This document shows, one piece after another, positions 60,405-64,000 of a DNA stretch of 64,000 bases; position 1 is the first letter of the stretch, and every line of letters starts with the position of its first letter. The notes under the pieces were generated by a model. It had not been told where the DNA came from. It did no database searches and saw nothing but the letters and a program-made list of their open reading frames with translations. The stretch is taken from assembly GCF_016887965.1 (NCBI RefSeq), contig NZ_JAFDVD010000008.1:62001-126000 (forward strand). Reading direction: 5' to 3'. The DNA is from Phycicoccus sonneratiae. GTDB taxonomy: Bacteria; Actinomycetota; Actinomycetes; Actinomycetales; Dermatophilaceae. Made by a program: the position numbers and the translations under genes.

Positions 60405-61976
60405 TCAGCCGGACGGGACGGTGCGCCGCCGGAAGCCGGCCATCCCCGCCGCGACGAGTCCCGCCGCGACGAGCGTCAGCCCGACGACCCCGCCGACGGC
60501 CACCGCCCCGACGGGTGGGTCGCCGACGTGCATCGTCGGGGAGAGGTCGAGCAGCCAGCCGGGCATCCGCAGCCCGGGCCCGAGGAGGGCGACGACGGCG
60601 ACGACGCCGACCACCGCCCAGGCCGCGGGGACGGCTCGCGGGAGCAGGCCGAGCAGCGCGACGGCCACGCCGCCCACGACGAGCACCGCTGGCACGTACG
60701 CGAGCCCGCCGACGACGATGGGCCGGACCCCACCGGCGTCGCCGGTCGACCACGCCGTCGCCAGCGCGAGCACGAGCGATGAGCCGCCGAGCAGCACGAC
60801 GAGCCCCGCCGTGACGACGCCGACGTGGACGCCGAGCCAGCGCAGCCGACCGACCGTGCCCACGAGCTGCGGCTCGAGGCGTCCGTCGGTCTCCTCGCGG
60901 CGCAGCGCGCCCAGCGACTGCACGACGTACCCCGTCGCGAGGACGGCGAGGTAGAGCAGGACGACCGAGAGGAAGCCGTCGGCCGGTCGGTCGCCGGGCG
61001 CGAGGAGGCGCTCGACGCCGGGGTTGCCGCGGACGGCAGCGACGACGTCGCTCGCGAGCGCGCCCATCACCGCGGCGAGGGCCACCGCCCCGGCCAGCCA
61101 GCCGACGAACGACGAGCGGTGCAGTGCGAGGGCCAGACCGACCGGGTGCCGCAGCAGCCGGGACGCCCGCGCCGGCCCGGCGCCTCCCCGCACGAGCGCC
61201 GCCCCGAGGTCGCGGCGTCCGGCGACGAGCACGGCGGCACCCGCGAGCGCGGCCGAGACGAGCAGCGGCACGGCGAGCACCCACCACCGGGGCCGGCCGA
61301 AGGGGGCGGCCCGCTCCACCCAGGTGAGCGGCGAGAGCCAGGCGAGCCACCAGCCGCGGACGTCGCCGACGCCCCGCACGACGTAGGACGCCGCGAGGAC
61401 CCCCAGCGAGATGGCGGACACCGTGCGCGCGTGGAGCACCAGCTGCGCGAGCAGGCTTGCGAGGCAGGCGAACACGAGAGCCAGCGCCCCGAGGGAGGCG
61501 GCGTGGAGGGTGGCCCGGGCCGGGGGGATGCCGGCGAGCGCCATCCCGCCGGCCGACCCGAGAACGACGAGGACCACGGCGGCGGAGACGACGACGAGGG
61601 ACGCCGCGACCGGCGCTCGGCGGTCGACGCGGCCGGCGAGCAGCGCCTCGAGACGGCCGCTCTCCTCCTCCCGGCGGGTCATCGCAGCGACGAGCGAGAC
61701 CCCGAGCAGCGGCAGCGCGAGCGCGGCGACGAAGCCGAACTCGTCCTGGACGACGCCGCCCAGCGTGCCGATGCCCTCGACCCGGCCGTTGACGGCGACG
61801 AGCGCGTCGCCGGCGACGGCATCCGCGTACGAGCGCAGCTTCTCCGGGGTGTCGTACAGGCCGGCGACCGACACGGCCGTGCCGACGAGCGACCCGACGA
61901 CCGCCACGACCCAGACGAGCGCGACCCGCCAGCGGGTGCGCAGCCGGACCCGCACGACGGCGCCGAGACCGGTCAT
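60405..61976 (-). CDS. ABC exporter permease
   Basis: 523 residues from ATG 61976, overlapping the ATPase stop by ATGA. Twelve hydrophobic segments form two six-helix halves, and each half carries a RREEExGRLE-type cytoplasmic motif (AAMTRREEESGRLEALLAG and LRREETDGRLEPQLVG), indicating internal duplication. It is the membrane part of a drug/antibiotic-type ABC-2 exporter with the ATPase encoded just upstream. TetR control of the operon suggests efflux of a toxic compound. Confidence 0.9.
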   Translation of the reverse strand: MTGLGAVVRVRLRTRWRVALVWVVAVVGSLVGTAVSVAGLYDTPEKLRSYADAVAGDALVAVNGRVEGIGTLGGVVQDEFGFVAALALPLLGVSLVAAMTRREEESGRLEALLAGRVDRRAPVAASLVVVSAAVVLVVLGSAGGMALAGIPPARATLHAASLGALALVFACLASLLAQLVLHARTVSAISLGVLAASYVVRGVGDVRGWWLAWLSPLTWVERAAPFGRPRWWVLAVPLLVSAALAGAAVLVAGRRDLGAALVRGGAGPARASRLLRHPVGLALALHRSSFVGWLAGAVALAAVMGALASDVVAAVRGNPGVERLLAPGDRPADGFLSVVLLYLAVLATGYVVQSLGALRREETDGRLEPQLVGTVGRLRWLGVHVGVVTAGLVVLLGGSSLVLALATAWSTGDAGGVRPIVVGGLAYVPAVLVVGGVAVALLGLLPRAVPAAWAVVGVVAVVALLGPGLRMPGWLLDLSPTMHVGDPPVGAVAVGGVVGLTLVAAGLVAAGMAGFRRRTVPSG

Positions 61977-62890
61977 CGCCGATCGGCCGAGTCGGCGTAG
62001 GTGCGCAGGAAGAGGGTGTCGAGGCTGGGTGGGTGGACGGTGAGGGTGTGGATGCCCGCCGCGTGCAGCCGGCCGACGACGGCGTCGAGGTGCTCGGCGT
62101 CGACGGTGAGCCGGACGTCGGTGCGCCCCTCCCCCGCCGGCTCGGCCTCGACGCCCTCGACGCCGGGCGCGTCCCGCAGGTCCTCGGCCGTGCCGTCGAC
62201 GACGGCGTGGACGACGGTGCGGGTGTGCCGGCGCAGCTCGGCGAGCGTGCCGGTCGTCACGGTCCGGCCGCGGCGGACGATGCTCACCCGGTCGGCGAGC
62301 GCCTCGACCTCGCCGAGCAGGTGGCTCGAGAGCAGGACGGTCGCGCCCTCGGAGCGCCGCTCGCGCACGACGTCCTGGAAGGTCTGCTCCATCAGCGGGT
62401 CGAGCCCGGAGGTCGGCTCGTCGAGGACGAGCAGCTCGGAGTCGGCGGCCAGGGCCGCGACGAGCGCGACCTTCTGGCGGTTGCCCTTGGAGTAGTCGCG
62501 CGCCCGCTTCGTGGGGTCGAGGTCGAACCGCTCGACGAGGGCGTCGCGGCGCCGGTCGTCGAGACCGCCGCGGACGGCGCCGAGCACGTCGAGGCACTGG
62601 CCGCCGGTCAGACCCGGCCAGAGCGAGACGTCGCCGGGGAGGTAGGCGACGCGGGCGTGCAGTCGGGCGGCGTCGCGCCAGGGGTCGCCGCCGAGGAGCC
62701 GCACGCCACCGGCGTCGGCCCGGACCAGGCCGAGCAGCACGCGGATGGTCGTCGACTTCCCCGCCCCGTTCGGCCCGAGGAAGCCGTGCACCTCCCCCGG
62801 ACGGACCGCGAGGTCGAGGCCGTCGAGGGCGCGGACTCCCCCGAAGTGCTTGACCAGGCCCTCGATCCGGATGACGTCGTCGGTACTCAC
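61973..62890 (-). CDS. ABC transporter ATPase, drug-export type
   Basis: 305 residues. Walker A GPNGAGKST near residue 39, signature motif DYSKGNRQKVAL and Walker B LLVLDEPTSGLDPLMEQTF. The SKGNRQK signature and the ~90-residue C-terminal extension (VVHAVVDGTAEDLRDAPGVEGVE) are typical of the DrrA/CcmA-like drug-resistance ATPases. It powers the permease encoded immediately downstream. Its ATG overlaps the TetR stop by ATGA, so regulator, ATPase and permease form one operon. Confidence 0.94.
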   Translation of the reverse strand: MSTDDVIRIEGLVKHFGGVRALDGLDLAVRPGEVHGFLGPNGAGKSTTIRVLLGLVRADAGGVRLLGGDPWRDAARLHARVAYLPGDVSLWPGLTGGQCLDVLGAVRGGLDDRRRDALVERFDLDPTKRARDYSKGNRQKVALVAALAADSELLVLDEPTSGLDPLMEQTFQDVVRERRSEGATVLLSSHLLGEVEALADRVSIVRRGRTVTTGTLAELRRHTRTVVHAVVDGTAEDLRDAPGVEGVEAEPAGEGRTDVRLTVDAEHLDAVVGRLHAAGIHTLTVHPPSLDTLFLRTYADSADRR

Positions 62891-63564
62891 GTCGGGTCTC
62901 CTCCCGGGCCGGCGGTGGGTGGGTCGGTGGCCTCCGGCGGTGCGAGGAACGCGCCGTGGAGGTAGACGTCGGTGGCCTCGGCCGTCCAGCGGGCCATCCC
63001 CGCGGGGGTCAGCGGGTTCTCGCCGAGGACGGCGCCGAGGTGCGGGGCGAGCAGCACGACCGCGAGGTCGCCGGCGAGGAGGAGGGCGGCGCGGGCCTCG
63101 CGGTCGCGGCTCGGGCGCCCGACCCCGGCCTCCTCGAGCCGTTCGACGAGGCCGAGGGTGAGGGTGTGCCAGCGGCGGACGAGCGCGGTCCCCGCGGGGT
63201 CGCCGGAGAGGAGCAGCCGGCGCAGGTAGAGCACGAGCGGGGAACCGGCGCGGAACTCGGCGGCGAAGGCCTCCGCGAGCGAGGCCGGCTCGCCGCCCCC
63301 GAGCACCTCGGCGAGGTCGCCGCCCTCGAGCCGCGCGAGCATCGCGTCGAAGGCCCCGGCGGCGTGGTCGTCGACCACGGCCCGCAGCCCGTCCTTGCTC
63401 CCGAAGTGGTGCAGGACCAGGGCGGGCGACACCCCAGCGGCGGCGGCGATCTCGCGGACGGTCACCGCGTCGGGACCCTTGTCGGCGAAGAGGGCGAGGG
63501 CGGTGTCGCGGATCGTCGCCCGGGCGGTGCGGTCCGGGTCCCTCGCCTCCGGTGCTGAACGCAT
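62887..63564 (-). CDS. TetR-family regulator of the ABC exporter
   Basis: 225 residues from ATG 63564; an alternative ATG lies three codons upstream at 63573. The HTH is VTVREIAAAAGVSPALVLHHFGSKDGLRAVV. The C-terminal ligand-binding part is helical (AFAAEFRAGSPLVLYLRRLLLSG, WHTLTLGLVERLEEAG). It is the first gene of the exporter operon and probably represses it until the exported drug binds. The AT-rich segment TTTAGCATGCTGTTCATG over the start could hold the operator or a leaderless promoter. Confidence 0.92.
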   Translation of the reverse strand: MRSAPEARDPDRTARATIRDTALALFADKGPDAVTVREIAAAAGVSPALVLHHFGSKDGLRAVVDDHAAGAFDAMLARLEGGDLAEVLGGGEPASLAEAFAAEFRAGSPLVLYLRRLLLSGDPAGTALVRRWHTLTLGLVERLEEAGVGRPSRDREARAALLLAGDLAVVLLAPHLGAVLGENPLTPAGMARWTAEATDVYLHGAFLAPPEATDPPTAGPGGDPT

Positions 63565-63635
63565 GAACAGCATGCTAAACGCTTGTTCAGTCTGCGTCCA
63601 GCCCCCGGTGTCGGGGGCGGGTGCTTCCATGGGGC

Positions 63636-64000
63636 ATGGCCACGCCGCAGTGGGAGACCCATCCCGTCACGCCCAGCCGGTTCGACGACTTCGCCGACGT
63701 CGTCAACCCCAACCGGCGCGCCACGCACTGCTGGTGCCTGTCGCACCGGCTGCGCGCCCAGGAGATCGAGGAGCTCGGGCAGGGCAGCCGCGAGGAGGCC
63801 GCCCGCCGGCTGTGCGCCCGCAGGAACCCGCCGGGGGTCGTCACCTACCTCGACGGCACGCCCGTCGGCTGGTGCAACGTCGGTGCGCGCTCGGACATCC
63901 CGCGGCTCGTCCACAGCACGAAGATCCACCCCGTCGACGACCTGCCGGTGTGGAGCATCATCTGCGTCGTCGTGCGCGGTGGGCACCGGAAGAAGGGGGT
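63636..64000 (+). CDS. GNAT-like N-acetyltransferase, C-terminus outside window
   Basis: From ATG 63636 the frame stays open to the window end (121 codons). It encodes MATPQWETHPVTPSRFDDFADVV, then HCWCLSHRLRAQEI, VVTYLDGTPVGWCNVGARSDIPRLVHS and VWSIICVVVRGGHRKKG. The GWCNVGxRxxxPRL and ICVVVRxGHRxxG blocks match a GNAT subfamily in actinobacteria, the latter segment being the acetyl-CoA-binding P-loop start. The acceptor substrate is unknown. It is divergent from the TetR regulator. Confidence 0.85.
   Translation, partial: MATPQWETHPVTPSRFDDFADVVNPNRRATHCWCLSHRLRAQEIEELGQGSREEAARRLCARRNPPGVVTYLDGTPVGWCNVGARSDIPRLVHSTKIHPVDDLPVWSIICVVVRGGHRKKG

Noticed and set aside
63541-63590. Possible TetR operator upstream of the exporter operon
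   Set aside because: Only short, imperfect half-sites were found, not enough to place an operator.
1-64000. CRISPR arrays or rRNA
   Set aside because: No regularly spaced repeats and no conserved rRNA sequence were seen.

Overview
The window is about 73% GC over most of its length, with strong G/C preference at third codon positions, GTG/TTG starts and frequent 4-bp ATGA/GTGA gene overlaps. DUF222-HNH proteins, DUF2510 and Ltp-domain proteins, a deazaflavin (F420)-type oxidoreductase, a SAM-IV riboswitch and a class II NrdJ/NrdR pair point to a high-GC Actinomycetota chromosome, most likely Micrococcales and plausibly Intrasporangiaceae (family placement is inference). I see no rRNA or tRNA gene, insertion sequence, integrase or CRISPR array.

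Layout. 1-23.7 kb is ordinary metabolic and membrane housekeeping: the hrpA helicase (cut by the window edge), a WXG100-like pair, metY under a SAM-IV riboswitch, an aldo/keto reductase, a deazaflavin oxidoreductase, rocD, a patatin, a glycerophosphodiesterase that seems to start at CTG, a SprT-like protease, an OFA-type MFS carrier, a lipoprotein/secreted protein pair, an HxlR regulator divergent from a quinone-oxidoreductase-like gene, a SulP transporter and a NERD protein. 23.7-33 kb is a two-gene cassette of giant proteins (1304 and 1654 residues, ATGA overlap) of no recognised function, preceded by several inverted repeats. 33-47 kb holds a secreted GH26-like enzyme, lipoproteins, an Ltp-duplicated membrane protein, a DUF222-HNH protein, a sigma/anti-sigma-like pair, a LacI regulator next to a secreted beta-helix (GH55-like) protein with a LacI-type operator, a frameshifted YibE/F gene and a VapBC toxin-antitoxin module with its operator.

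47.7-54.8 kb is a defence island of visibly lower GC, all on the minus strand and tightly coupled: cytosine-5 methyltransferase, Vsr nuclease, SNF2 helicase, a stand-alone EcoRII-N-like DNA-binding domain, a MORC/MutL-like GHKL ATPase, an HNH nuclease and a Cys-pair protein. It reads as a composite restriction-modification system in which site recognition, ATPase/translocase and nuclease functions are on separate polypeptides. It lies between a DUF2510 membrane protein and nrdJ.

54.9-64 kb returns to core genes: B12-dependent nrdJ, nrdR with two tandem NrdR-like boxes 32 bp apart, a BtuF-like binding protein without a signal peptide, a TetR-ATPase-permease exporter operon, and a GNAT acetyltransferase cut by the right edge.
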